From Apoderus coryli (Eukaryota > Arthropoda > Insecta > Coleoptera > Attelabidae), in assembly GCA_911728435.2 (NCBI GenBank), contig OU452204.1, forward strand, positions 1,798,001 to 1,862,000: DNA of 64,000 nt, in the 5' to 3' direction. Numbering within the stretch: position 1 is the stretch's first letter; each line of letters opens with the position of its first letter. The notes beneath the pieces are model-generated. The model saw only the letters and a program-made list of their open reading frames with translations. It did no database searches and was not told where the DNA came from. The position numbers were made by a program, and so were the translations under genes. Below, piece after piece: positions 32,878 to 43,571 of this stretch.

Positions 32878-33147
32878 AAATTTAATATAATAATATTTAA
32901 TCCATGTCATACATGTTTCAAGACTAGACCAGTCCCATGATCAGAGGCGAACAATCGTTAAATGAAAAGCTTTAGATAGAAACATACTTTTGACTCCATT
33001 GTAATAATTTGTTGATGAATATAAAAAAATCTAAATATATAAAAGCTAAAAGCTTTTGATTTAATTATTGCTCGCCACTGATTATGGGACTGGTCTAGTC
33101 TTCAAACATGTTTCAAGACATGGATTAATGATTATTATATTAAATTT
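32878..33147. mobile_element. ~270-bp foldback MITE
   Basis: Long imperfect inverted repeat. The left arm has AATTTAATATAATAATATTT, CATGTTTCAAGACTAGACCA and CAGTCCCATGATCAGAGGCG. The right arm carries the complements, e.g. CGCCACTGATTATGGGACTG and GGTCTAGTCTTCAAACATG. No coding capacity. Confidence 0.75.
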
Positions 33148-33496
33148 ATTTCGTGGATATTAGACTTTTATACCAATACCGAAATCAAATAGGTATTAAT
33201 GTACATTATTCTTTGTCAAAATTATAACTCCACTTAAGAATTGACTAGGTACTTTTTCAATTTATTACATATATTTTAAATATTTCACGTAGACAATGTG
33301 GCAAAGATGTAACAAGATTGTTGTAGATCTTATAATACCTATAATAAAAAAAATTATCATTGCTACCTATATTATATTAGGTATACCTATTATAATAGTC
33401 TGTCTCTGTTATTGCGATTTTCATTGTTTTCATACCTACTGATTTTGTTTTGAAGAGAATTAATATATTAAATTTAATTTAATCTTTGATACTACC

Positions 33497-33533
33497 ATAG
33501 AATAAGAAAGCTAGCTAACCTTTCTTATTCTAT
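33497..33533. repeat. Hairpin with 14-bp perfect arms
   Basis: ATAGAATAAGAAAG (33497-33510), 9-base loop, CTTTCTTATTCTAT (33520-33533). Flanking GATACTACC is repeated on both sides, so this looks like a short local rearrangement. Confidence 0.7.
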
Positions 33534-33596
33534 GATACTACCAAAGATTAATAAGTTAATCTTTGGCTGCTTTGTTATTTTTTTGTGAATATTTTT

Positions 33597-34365
33597 AGCT
33601 CTCCATATCATATAGGTATGTAATATATGGAGACTATTAGTTTCATGAAAAAATTTTTTTTTTAATTTCACCGGAAATACTTGTTTTTGGTCATTTTATA
33701 CATAAATAAGTAGTTTTAAAAAAATGTCTGTATCCACGAAAACGCAAAAACCGCTTAACAGATTTTAATCAAATTTGGTACAAAAATACTATTGGACATG
33801 GCAAGGAGCTGATTAGATTTTGGGAAACATTGAGCGTAGGCAAAGGGTTTAAAAGAGGGTTCAAAAATTAAAAAAATTCATAGTTCTTAAACTTATCCGA
33901 GAGATTGAATAATTTTTTATCGTTGTGATTGAGTATAACCTAAAAAATGTTACATAAAAGAATTAGTTCACACAGGCGTTCGAAAATAGTCTTAAAAAAG
34001 GGTCAAAAACGAAAAAAAAAATGTTTCCCAAGTATACCAGAAAAATTGGCTAATTATATATAGCTTACATATAAGATAACCTAAAAAATGCAGAATAAAA
34101 TTTTTATTTACATAGGCATTCGTAAATAGTAAAAAAAGGGGTAAAATAAAAAAAAATTAAAATGTAAAAAATTTCATATTTAACTAGTTAAATTGGTGTT
34201 AAAAATACACGACAAAAATTAATGTTCCATAGGCGTCCGTGAAAATTCTATAAAAGGGTCAGAAAAAAATTGTATCCGTGATAACTCAAAAACCACTTAA
34301 CGGATAACCTGCAACATGCAGCATAACAATTTTGTATACATAGGCGTTCGTAAATAGTAGATAAT
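33597..34365 (-). repeat. Unclassified repeat, short copy (family of 59150-61272)
   Basis: Reverse-complement match to the right-hand repeat: AGCTCTCCATATCATATA at the outer end, then TTTCACCGGAAATACTTG, CGCTTAACAGATTTTAATC and TTGAGCGTAGGCAAAGGGTT, and repeated ACGAACGCCTATG motifs. It ends near AACAATTTTGTATACATAGG. It has a single copy of the block that occurs three times at 59150-61272. Phrases such as 'gttaagtggtttttgagtt' are common in insect repeat tails; class unknown. Confidence 0.7.
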
Positions 34366-34708
34366 TGTGTTATTTTACTAGTATAGATATTTTTGAGTAA
34401 ATTAATTCGGTTATAATCGATGAGTAGAATCTTTGGAGTAAAATACATTTCACAAAAACCCTGAACCATATTTCTCAATAGATTTAAATTTTCATTAAAA
34501 ACAGATTAAAAATTCTAATTTTTTACATCCTGCATTTCGAAACCGTATTTTTTTAAATAATTATTGTCATGCTGCAAATTTCAAACCTTATTTACTTCAG
34601 CAACTTGTAAAAAGCACAGCCTTTTTAATATTAATATTTCTTAAAATCGATATTACGCGATAACGATGACTTTCTATCAATATCACAGAAGGATACATTT
34701 ATTACGTA
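34366..34708. other. No gene recognised
   Basis: AT-rich sequence between the repeat and the mariner element. TCGATGAGTAGAATCTTTGG near 34416 recurs as TTGATGAGTAGAACCTTTGG near 37568. The TA at 34709-34710 is the mariner target duplication. Confidence 0.4.
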
Positions 34709-34710
34709 TA

Positions 34711-36797
34711 CAGGGTGGTCCAACGAAAAGTTTGCACCTAGCTTTTCTCTTTTTTTTGTAGTCGAATGCGAAAATGCTCGGACACGTCGATTTTGCTTTT
34801 GAGGGGGACACATTTTAAACATATTTTTCGATCTGCGCCTTTAACCCCCTAGCGGGGGTGAGTAACAACCCTAAAATTTTAAATGGAAAGAGGGGTCTAA
34901 TGACATATCATTTGAAAGGACACAAAATTGTCTTTCTAATGATACCCTATTTGTCGAATTTTACTAAAACAGTTAATACGAAAACGACTTTAAAGACATT
35001 AAGCCGATAATTTTGGTATTAATGAGAAATACAAATAAGTTTTAATTATTGCGAGTGAAAACACCTGCAATCGTTAGTACATTCCAATGTTTGTTAGTTT
35101 TAACATTGCTTTGTAAAAAAAGTAAACAAGCTGTTAAATTGATTTATTAAAACGTTACATTAACAAATGTTGAAAATGTGACCCATTTGATTCCATACAA
35201 TAATACAGATTTTGTTCAAATCTATTTCTAACATTTTGTAGCATATCAGGTGTTATGTTTCTGCACTCTTCTGTAATGCGTTGGCGAAGATCTTCTATGG
35301 ACTCGGGCTTCGTGGCAAAACATTTATTTTTTAAGTGCCCCCAAAGAAAAAAGTCTAAAGGCGATAAATCCGGTGACCTGGCAGGCCATTCAATTGGGCC
35401 CCTCCTTCCAATCCACCGTCCAGGGAACCGGTCATCTAAGAACTGTCTTACAGGAGCCACATAGTGCGGAGGTGCTCCATCTTGCTGGAAATAAAGCCGA
35501 TCAGCAGTATGATTTTGGTCATCTTCTATTATTTGTGTTATTAAAGGATCAATTGTGTCTTCAAGCATGTTTAGGTACACTTCACCAGTTAAATTTCCAG
35601 GAATAAAAAGTGGTCCTATAATATGATTTCCTAATATGCCACACCAGACGTTTATTTTTTGAGGATACTGGGTATGAACCTCACGGAATAAATGTGGGTT
35701 ACTGTCATCCCAGTAACGGCAATTGTGCCTATTTACAGCTCCATTCAAATAAAATGTGCATTCGTCGGAAAAACAAATGTTAAATAATAATTGCGGATCT
35801 TCAATTAAACGCTGGCTCATTGCTTCACAAAATTGCAGCCTTCTATCAGGATCATCCTCATTTAGTTCCTGTACTAATTTGATTTTGTACGGATGAAATT
35901 TGTACGCTTTTAAAATTCGTATTATGGACGAACGGGAGACACCTGAGGCTTCAGCTAGTTGACGGGTACTTTGACTATGATCCATTTCAACATGCCCTAA
36001 AACAGCGACTTCCACAGCTTCATTTCTGATCGGTTTCTGCGGCTGGTGTTTTACATTACAGACAGATCCGGTATCTACAAACTTTTTAACTAACTTGCCA
36101 ACGTACACATCATTCACATTTTTATCGGGATGTCTCTCATTAAATAAGCGAGCCGTAAGTCTAGCACTACTATTATTTTGAAAATAAAGTTTAACAATTT
36201 CAACTCGTTCTAGAATGGAATAAATCATTTTGTACGGTAAAAGTAAAATAACTTGAGAAGCAACCAAACTGAATCAATGAAAAGACTAAAATAAACGGTG
36301 TAAATTCTTTTCCTACACGTATCTGCAGTTTTTATTTCAACAAAAAACGCAAACGATTAGTGAGGAATTTAGTTCTGATAAATAAGATAGTGTTTTTGAA
36401 ATCCCGTTTTTCTTCAAAGTAAATAATTTAGAAATGATTGTAGTTGTTTTCAGTCGTAATAATTAAAACTTATTTGTATTTCTCATTAATACCAAAATTA
36501 TCGGCTTAATGTCTTTAAAGTCGTTTTCGTATTAACTGTTTTAGTAAAATTCGACAAATAGGGTATCATTAGAAAGACAATTTTGTGTCCTTTCAAATGA
36601 TATGTCATTAGACCCCTCTTTCCATTTAAAATTTTAGGGTTGTTACTCTCCCCCGCTAGGGGGTTAAAGGCGCAGATCGAAAAATATGTTTAAAATGTGT
36701 CCCCCTCAAAAGCAAAATCGACGTGTCCGAGCATTTTCGCATTCGACTACAAAAAAAAGAGAAAAGCTAGGTGCAAACTTTTCGTTGGACCACCCTG
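34711..36797 (-). mobile_element. Tc1/mariner-type element with 340-bp terminal inverted repeats
   Basis: The ends read CAGGGTGGTCCAACGAAAAG and its complement, bounded by TA at 34709-34710 and 36798-36799. The inverted repeats span 34711-35050 and 36458-36797 with very few mismatches (for example GGGGGTGAGT against GGGGGAGAGT). Total 2087 bp with one open transposase gene. Long, nearly identical arms and an open frame point to recent activity. Confidence 0.93.
35155..36228 (-). CDS. Mariner-type DDD transposase, 357 aa
   Basis: Probable start is the Met of MIYSILERVEIVKLYF (36228); an upstream in-frame Met at 36267 adds 13 hydrophobic residues and is less likely. Two helix-turn-helix regions occupy residues 1-110 (LTARLFNERHP, TRQLAEASGVSRSSIIRILK). 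Catalytic motifs are D in CFSDECTFYLNG, D in YFQQDGAPPHY and D in ARSPDLSPLDFFLWG, with 36 residues between the second and third Asp. This spacing differs from classical DD34D mariners. The enzyme cuts and pastes the element at TA. No stops or frameshifts. Confidence 0.92.
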   Translation of the reverse strand: MIYSILERVEIVKLYFQNNSSARLTARLFNERHPDKNVNDVYVGKLVKKFVDTGSVCNVKHQPQKPIRNEAVEVAVLGHVEMDHSQSTRQLAEASGVSRSSIIRILKAYKFHPYKIKLVQELNEDDPDRRLQFCEAMSQRLIEDPQLLFNICFSDECTFYLNGAVNRHNCRYWDDSNPHLFREVHTQYPQKINVWCGILGNHIIGPLFIPGNLTGEVYLNMLEDTIDPLITQIIEDDQNHTADRLYFQQDGAPPHYVAPVRQFLDDRFPGRWIGRRGPIEWPARSPDLSPLDFFLWGHLKNKCFATKPESIEDLRQRITEECRNITPDMLQNVRNRFEQNLYYCMESNGSHFQHLLM

Positions 36798-36799
36798 TA

Positions 36800-37915
36800 T
36801 AATTTGTTAGATTTTACATCTCCGAATTGAAACACACGCAAAAAATGTGCATAAAAAAGTGAGGGTAGCATTTCACGCCTGTATGCTCCTTTAATTTACC
36901 CGCCTCTGAGATTTATTTTTTCATAATGTTAACGACAAGTTGAATCTGCTGTTTGAGTTTGATCCTTAAAACTGAATCAGGTAATAACCGGAAGTCCTAT
37001 CTATAACGCCAAATTTCGTTAATTTAAATATAACTTTTTGATGCATCCTTATATCCGAAATTTTAAATGACTAAAATAATATTATTTTAGTCATTTGAAA
37101 TTATTGTCTAAAACATTTAATGAACCAGCCCTGTATATTTATACTATTATAGTAATTTTTTTTATTTTCGTACATACACATTAATCTTTGCGTAGATAGG
37201 TATACCATATAATTTTATACTACCCGACAAAAAACACTGCTGCACAGTAGTACATAAATATGATACCTATAATATAAAACTCCCACCTCGAAGGGGAAAG
37301 TATACTCGTCCTTGTCTAACATTGCCCATATGATTATTTTATTTCAACACAATACATATAACGCCATCTACAATTTCCATGGTTGCATGTTTTTCTAATA
37401 GATGTAGCTCGTGTCGAGACAGTTTCAATTTTTGTTTTATTTCCCATATACGCTGACTATCTATTGTGTACATTAATCTTTGCTGATAGTCATGAGTAAT
37501 ACTTTTTTGGGTTTTGCGTGACTATCAACGTATAATGGGACATTCGTTGTTGGTTGTTTGTTTTATAATTGATGAGTAGAACCTTTGGCGTAGAACACTA
37601 AACTGACAATCGTTTTACCACTTCACCAAAACACTTCTTTTAAATCTCGACGCGCGTTTCGCTAACAATGTTAGCATCCTCAGGAGAGAATTAAAACTTT
37701 GTTTGTTTGATAAAGATGTATGAGAAAAGAGTGTATTGTTTGATATAAAGTTTAATATATTTTCGTTGTTTCTTATTGCATATCGTTTGTTTTAATATAA
37801 TCAAATTAAATAGTAATCAAAGTATATAGTATAGTATATGTAAATACTATGGTGAGTAGGTAATGTAATGGGACAAGGTTTGACCGCGCATTTTCATAAA
37901 GTTATTAATATTAAA
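36800..37915. other. No gene; palindrome and old repeat fragments
   Basis: Includes a perfect 32-bp palindrome at 37065-37096 (AAATGACTAAAATAAT and its complement with no loop). AACCAGCCCTGTATA near 37122 resembles a mariner-type MITE end. A CGTTTCGC...ATCCTCAGG segment lies at 37660-37690. Confidence 0.5.
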
Positions 37916-38940
37916 ATTTAGCCACATTGTCTCAATTTACTTGCGAGGTGTTGGACGACCGTGGACACGTGTATGTTTTGTATGCAGATTTCAGCAAAAC
38001 CTTTCAAGTAGATCACAATATCCTCCTTGCTAAGTTGGAGCACTATGGATTTTCCACCGAGCTGATCGAGGGCTTCGTTTGCAGGTCGCCTTCAGTTCGT
38101 TTAAATTGAGAACACCTGTTCCGATATTTTTGTTGTTAAATCGGAAGTACCACAGGGATCGAATCTGGGCCCTCTTTTATTCATCATTTTTATAAATTTT
38201 TCTTTTTTGATTTCTAGAACCTTCTTTTTAATTACTTTTTGACTTATTCTTGGGAATGAGGTTCAACCATTTAAACACGTGTACTTAATTGAAACTTATA
38301 ATTTCATGTCAAAAAAAATTTTTTTCAACGTTTCGATAGGCTATGCTATTTTCTTCACGAACTAAAAAAAAGACATATTAAAAATCATTTTCAGTACCCT
38401 TTACATCGTCGAGTTTGTTTTAGCTTTTCTGAAACTGATTTTTAATATGTCTTGTATTGTCTTCAAAAATATTTTTTAGTTCCTGGAGAAGATAGCATAG
38501 CCTATCGAAACGTTGAAAAAAAAAATTTGCCATGAAATTATACAGTTTCCATTATATGTATAGTATGATTCATGTGACGGAATTTTGACAGAATCTCTAC
38601 TGTTTGCGATATTCACCACTCACCCTTAAATCAAATTATTAGAGCTTACACTGTTATCGTAGATGCAAGCAGAGTTTTTTGTTATCATTATTTTTTTTTT
38701 CTATTCAATATTGTTGGCATTTGTATTATTTTTCATTGGTATTATTTAGTTTATTTATTAGTTTTTGTAGTGGTAAGATTTCCTTTATAGATATTATTTT
38801 TTTTAGTTGAGTTTTGTTTAGTAATTAAGTTATTATTATTATATTTGAATTGTATTTAAAATATAATTTTTTCCTGTAATTGGGCTATGCCTGTTGGTAA
38901 TAAAGATCTTATTATTATTATTAATATTAAAATGTACATG
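37916..38940 (+). pseudogene. Decayed LINE related to LINE 1
   Basis: Fragments of a reverse transcriptase are readable: EVLDDRGHVYVLYADFSKTF then VDHNILLAKLEHYGF (motif A region). After a stop and frameshift comes EVPQGSNLGPLLF (motif B, near 38145-38185). The 3' end (CCTGTAATTGGGCTATGCC, GGTAATAAAGATC, then ATT repeats) closely resembles the tail of LINE 1, so both belong to one group. A foldback MITE (38291-38549) interrupts it and most of the gene is deleted. Confidence 0.75.
38291..38549. mobile_element. Foldback MITE in the LINE relic
   Basis: Terminal arms GAAACTTATAATTTCATG and CATGAAATTATACAGTTTC. Inner complementarity includes CAACGTTTCGATAGGCTATG against CATAGCCTATCGAAACGTTG, and AAAGACATATTAAAAATCA against TGATTTTTAATATGTCTT. 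Confidence 0.75.
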
Positions 38941-39412
38941 AAATAAATTATATGGTCGATATTTAAAAATTTTTGAGTTAAATTAGTTTAAATATCTTGC
39001 ACAACAAAATCATATGTTTTTAATTATTAATATTATACTTAAATATTTTAATTTTAACGAGAATATCTTTTTAGTGTCTCAAGCTTTTAGATTTCTGATA
39101 TTACTAGAAAAAAATACACACAAACTAACTGGGGTTAATAAACTATTTGAGCCCCTCCGTATGTCACGTACCTATCTATAAAAAATGAAGATTTTAACTA
39201 TCAAAATTTGTATAAACTAACTACGCTACTGTGCTAACTTTAAGATATCGTAATAGTTTCGCAGAAAATATTAAACAAACAATTTTTGGGGCATTTCGGA
39301 CATATAGTTTTATTAAATAAATTACATTTATTTTTTTAATTTACGCACCATACGTCGTAGAAACATTTTTGAAATACTTTGTATATTGCATTTTGTGGAA
39401 ACGTGAATCAAT
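38941..39412. other. No gene recognised
   Basis: AT-rich noncoding sequence between the LINE relic and the tail of LINE 2. Confidence 0.4.
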
Positions 39413-39623
39413 CAAAATCAAAATCAAAATCTTTATTTTCCATAAACTGCAATTGCAGTGTAGAAATTGTCATACAGTATAAGTATATACACAGTACAAA
39501 TACATAAACACATCTCCGCCACAATACAAATAAATAATATACAAATGAAGGCAGTTACGATATATACAATATCCAAACATTGATACACAAAACAAACATA
39601 TAAACAACAAACATAGAAAGATC

Positions 39624-42455
39624 TTACAAATTTCTACAATCAAGAAACTCACTTAGGCTATAAAAGGCGTGGGAAGTTAACATAGTTTTCAACGTAAATT
39701 TAAATGTATTAATAGTAGATACTTCCTTAAATGCTCGAGGCAAATGGTTATGTAATTTAACCGGCAATACTAGTGGACTCTTGGCCACTAAAGATAATCT
39801 GTGTCGGGGAATCCGAAAGTTAAAATTCTCACGCAAAGCATATGGTGAACCACTAAATAGTGCACAATCAGAGGGATTATTCTTCAAATACATAATACTA
39901 TTAAAAATGTACAGGCAAGGCAGGGTTAGAATGTTTAAGGCAGGAAAGAGTGTGCGACAAGAGTACATTTTAGGCTTGAACAACATTGTTCTGACTATAC
40001 GCTTCTGCATCAAAAAAACCTCATGTGCTCGAGGAGAATTAGCCCAACAAATATTAGCATAATTTATACATGAATGAACGTATGCAAAATAATAATTCTT
40101 CAATAAAGTGAAACTAACTTCAGACCGCAGGCGCCATATCACAAAACAAAAGACGGATAACTTCTTCAGAACATGATCCACCTGGTGTGACCAAGTGAGC
40201 TGGGGGTCCAGGTAGACGCCCAGGTACTTGGCCACATTACTCTGTTCAATAGTTTTATTGTTAATACGAACTAAAAGACTTTTATTGAGATCCCGTGTTG
40301 AAAAGACCAATAACTCGGTTTTATCTTGATTTAAAATTAAATTATTTTGACTGCAATAATCTTGCATCCCAATGACAAGCTTATGCGAATTCCTACTCAA
40401 CTCACCAAAGTCGTGGCTGGAAGCTAAGGCCGCCGCATCATCGGCAAACAGGACCATAAAATTTCCAGCAAAATAGGGGAAAATGTCCTGAATAAAACCT
40501 ATAAAAAGCAAGGGACCCAACAAACTGCCCTGAGGCACTCCAGTGCTAGTAAACCTGGAGTCAGATTTATATAATCTTGATCCCTCCCTAAGGGCTGTCA
40601 CCTGTTCTCGAGCTGTTAAAAAAGACCGAAGCCAGTCGAGAGGTATCCCACGAACCCCAACGGTATAATATTTTTCCAAAAGCAAATTTATGTCAACAAC
40701 ATCGAAGGCTCGTTGAAGATCGTAAAATAAACACGCTGTCTCTCTCTTACATTCCATATTCAAAAGAATTTCCTTATACAAAGTCATGACTGCATGCTGC
40801 GTGGAAAGACCCTTCCGAAATCCAAATTGCAAAGAATTAAAAAAATAAATTTTTTCCAAAAATGAAAGCAATCTGATATAGAATGCTCGTTCAAATATCT
40901 TTGAGAAAACAGACAATAATGCTATTCCACGGTAGTTTTTTATCTCGTGGATATCATTTCTCTTATGAAGAGGAATAATCACCGATCTCTTAAGAGATTC
41001 AGGAAAGCAGCCTGAGCTAAATGACAGATTTATTAGGTAAGTTACTGGTTCAAGAATATATTCTACAACGTTTTTCAGCACCGAACAAGGTATGCCATCG
41101 AAACCAGCGGAAGGCTTTTTCGTTACACTATCCAAAATTCTCAACACATCATCCTCAGAACACGGAAACAGACACATACTATACTGCGAAAAACCCGAAT
41201 CCGAACCAATGCTCCTATTGACATTCTTTTGAGTCAAGGTAGCAATCGAGTCAATATAGTAATTGTTAAATGAATTTACTGCTATGGCTTTATCCGTAAT
41301 TTTTTGCCCGTTTTCATCAATGTAATAATCTGGAAGTTTTTTATTTTTGGTGACTCCTGTTTCATTTTTTATTATTTGAAAGGCTGTTCGCTGTTTATTT
41401 TGGGAGTTTAGTAAAAGATCATCATTATACAATTTTTTTGCATGCTTAATATTTTTTTCATGCACTTTTTTATTCAACTTATATTCTTCCCATAATTGCT
41501 GATCGTTTGTATACTTACACCACTTGTACAGATCCCGCAATCGGTTACCGCTCTCAACAAGCTGCGCATTCAACCACCTTTTACAGTTGAATCTATTTTT
41601 ATGTGTATTAACCTTTTGCCAGGGAAACGAATAATTAAAAATTTTTGAGAAGATTCTGTGAAATATATTAAATTTAGTATTTAGACTCCCGATTGTACTG
41701 TAAACAGGAGACCAGTCAACCCTGCCAAGTTCAAGCCTAAACGTATTTATATTAACGTCCTTAAAAAATAATTGTTTGTAAGTAGGGGATAACATTTCCT
41801 GCCTGCCGCTCACTGTAACAGTCTGCAAGAAATGATCAGACAAATCGGCACAAACCACTCGCGGCCTTACATCGTTTAAGTCTAAACTACAAAATATATT
41901 ATCAATAGTTGATTTGCAATCATTCTTAATTCTGGTATAATCATAAATGGTTTTTTTTAGACCATATGTTGAAAGAATATTCGTTAGAGAATTAGCTTGT
42001 TTTGACAAAGGATTATGAAAATTCACATTGTAATCTCCGCAGAAAAATACGATTTCTTGGTTAATTGTTTTGTCACAAAGGGAGTCCAAGTAGTCAAGGA
42101 AAAAATCAAAGCTACCGGAGGGTGATCTATAGAAACTTCCTATAAGGAAGATTCTGCCAGACAGTGTAATTTCGCACAATGCGTATTCAAAATGTCTGTC
42201 AACCCTAGAAGCAAAGCCATTTCGTGCAGTAAAGGAAATATCATTTCTTACAAAAATTGCGGAACCACCGCCTCTTACACCAGATCTACAGTAAAAATCA
42301 GCCAAGCTATAACATTGTAATACAACATGTTTAATCTCCAATTCAGTACACCATGTCTCAGTGAGACACACAACTTGAGGAAAGTTCAATGAGTGTAATA
42401 GATTATAAAGTTTATCAGATTTCTGTCTAAGGCTTCTAATGTTAAGGTGGCACAT
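39624..42455 (-). CDS. LINE 2 ORF2: endonuclease-reverse transcriptase, 943 aa
   Basis: Endonuclease domain: HLNIRSLRQK, LTETWC, GGGSAIFVRND, CGDYNVNF, CKSTIDNIF and LSDHFLQTVTV (the SDH box is intact). Reverse transcriptase: NYRGIALLSVFSKIFE, FYDLQRAFDVVD (motif A), TGVPQGSLLGPLLF (motif B) and VLFADDAAAL (motif C). The post-RT region has VAKYLGVYLDPQLTW and a C-terminal zinc-free tail. All landmarks expected for an active Jockey/CR1-like enzyme are present and the frame is open. Confidence 0.93.
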   Translation of the reverse strand: MCHLNIRSLRQKSDKLYNLLHSLNFPQVVCLTETWCTELEIKHVVLQCYSLADFYCRSGVRGGGSAIFVRNDISFTARNGFASRVDRHFEYALCEITLSGRIFLIGSFYRSPSGSFDFFLDYLDSLCDKTINQEIVFFCGDYNVNFHNPLSKQANSLTNILSTYGLKKTIYDYTRIKNDCKSTIDNIFCSLDLNDVRPRVVCADLSDHFLQTVTVSGRQEMLSPTYKQLFFKDVNINTFRLELGRVDWSPVYSTIGSLNTKFNIFHRIFSKIFNYSFPWQKVNTHKNRFNCKRWLNAQLVESGNRLRDLYKWCKYTNDQQLWEEYKLNKKVHEKNIKHAKKLYNDDLLLNSQNKQRTAFQIIKNETGVTKNKKLPDYYIDENGQKITDKAIAVNSFNNYYIDSIATLTQKNVNRSIGSDSGFSQYSMCLFPCSEDDVLRILDSVTKKPSAGFDGIPCSVLKNVVEYILEPVTYLINLSFSSGCFPESLKRSVIIPLHKRNDIHEIKNYRGIALLSVFSKIFERAFYIRLLSFLEKIYFFNSLQFGFRKGLSTQHAVMTLYKEILLNMECKRETACLFYDLQRAFDVVDINLLLEKYYTVGVRGIPLDWLRSFLTAREQVTALREGSRLYKSDSRFTSTGVPQGSLLGPLLFIGFIQDIFPYFAGNFMVLFADDAAALASSHDFGELSRNSHKLVIGMQDYCSQNNLILNQDKTELLVFSTRDLNKSLLVRINNKTIEQSNVAKYLGVYLDPQLTWSHQVDHVLKKLSVFCFVIWRLRSEVSFTLLKNYYFAYVHSCINYANICWANSPRAHEVFLMQKRIVRTMLFKPKMYSCRTLFPALNILTLPCLYIFNSIMYLKNNPSDCALFSGSPYALRENFNFRIPRHRLSLVAKSPLVLPVKLHNHLPRAFKEVSTINTFKFTLKTMLTSHAFYSLSEFLDCRNL

Positions 42456-42496
42456 TGAAAGTTCACAACCGATGTATGATCGAACTTCAGTTCGCG

Positions 42497-43450
42497 CTAT
42501 CGTCGAGCGAGCTCCAAGGCTAATTGGTTGAAATTTACTGCAGAAACATTCTGACTGTCAAGGCTGTGCTGGCTGTTTGGAAAACGGAAGCGGTTCACAC
42601 AAGCACCACTCGGCCATATGTTTGGGTCGTACACTTTATCGACTTCCTGGATGGGAAAAGACACCATAAACGATGCACCACGTTCAGTTTTCTTCAGTTC
42701 AGAGCAATTAAAATTAATCTTAGGAGCCGAGATCTTTAGAAAATCTCTTAACTTTTCCGCAGTAACGGATGTATCGAGTCTATATACATGTAAATAGCCA
42801 CACTTTGGTACACTGGGAATAGAATTTGTTGAATTTGAGCCCACAATTGGTTTGCGATATCTGCGTGAAAACGTAGATTTTCGTCTCTGGTATCTATCAC
42901 CGTCAGACTGATGTTGCTGTTGATCCTGTGTCCCCGTCAGCTGCTTACGATCAGAGTTCACCTTGGCTGAGTCAATTGCCCTACCCACCTGACTAAGGGT
43001 AAACTGACCACCATCATGATCATGAGGACGAGCTGTCACCGTCGCGAAAGAATCCTGCGTCTTAACAGTGTCAGTAGTCACGCAACTCCTCAGGTCCGCG
43101 GCAACAGTGGACGACGGCGCGGGGGCGGGTAATTCAGTCTGCCTACCCTTAGATATCTTTTCATTTAACAAAGCAATGATTGTCTCCTGATCTGACAGAC
43201 GCTTTTCTATATGTGTTATGGTGGAAGTTTGCAATTTTACCTGACTATCAAGCGATTTTGTCAGAATTTTATTTCTTATACAAGCCGGCCTATTGCAACG
43301 CGACCTATATACAGCGTCTTCGAGTACTGTTGTATTGAGCACATCATCATCTTCAGAACTAAGATCATTTTCGTCACAATCCGCCAACTTTACCGCAATT
43401 TTACTAAAGAAGTCACTCACCACTCTATTGGAAATACAATCGTTACACAT
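42497..43450 (-). CDS. LINE 2 ORF1 nucleic-acid-binding protein, ~317 aa
   Basis: The start is taken at the ATG of MCNDCISNRVVSDFF. A coiled coil covers about residues 70-105 (ITHIEKRLSDQETIIALLNE), then a Ser/Thr/Gln-rich linker, a basic stretch (RRKSTFSRRYRKP), and a C-terminal fold with YLHVYRLDTSVTAEKLRDFL and WPSGACVNRFRFP. That last module is common in ORF1 or hypothetical proteins of insect LINEs that lack a PHD finger. Likely RNA-binding, packaging the LINE transcript. Confidence 0.8.
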   Translation of the reverse strand: MCNDCISNRVVSDFFSKIAVKLADCDENDLSSEDDDVLNTTVLEDAVYRSRCNRPACIRNKILTKSLDSQVKLQTSTITHIEKRLSDQETIIALLNEKISKGRQTELPAPAPSSTVAADLRSCVTTDTVKTQDSFATVTARPHDHDGGQFTLSQVGRAIDSAKVNSDRKQLTGTQDQQQHQSDGDRYQRRKSTFSRRYRKPIVGSNSTNSIPSVPKCGYLHVYRLDTSVTAEKLRDFLKISAPKINFNCSELKKTERGASFMVSFPIQEVDKVYDPNIWPSGACVNRFRFPNSQHSLDSQNVSAVNFNQLALELARR

Positions 43451-43571
43451 AGACACATTTTCTTATAACACCGAATAACATATTTTTGTATTAATGTTTT
43501 TACATAGGTACGTACTAGGTATACTATATAATAATATTTGAAAAATTGGGTCTATTTAAAACTGTTAAAAA

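Larger units (their letters stand above)
39413..43485 (-). mobile_element. Second non-LTR retrotransposon with both ORFs open (LINE 2)
   Basis: The 3' end on the minus strand reads AAATAAAGATTTTGATTTTG, a hexanucleotide tail (TTTTGA)n at about 39413-39440. ORF1 and ORF2 are separated by about 40 bases. The 5' end is close to the ORF1 start, so the leader is very short or truncated; I could not define target duplications. The family differs from LINE 1 in ORF1 type (no PHD finger) and tail. Confidence 0.88.

Noticed and set aside
35255..35606. Plus-strand frames over the mariner transposase
   Set aside because: Antisense shadows of the minus-strand transposase, with no motif of their own.
39781..41221. 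Plus-strand frames within LINE 2
   Set aside because: Antisense of the ORF2 reverse transcriptase.
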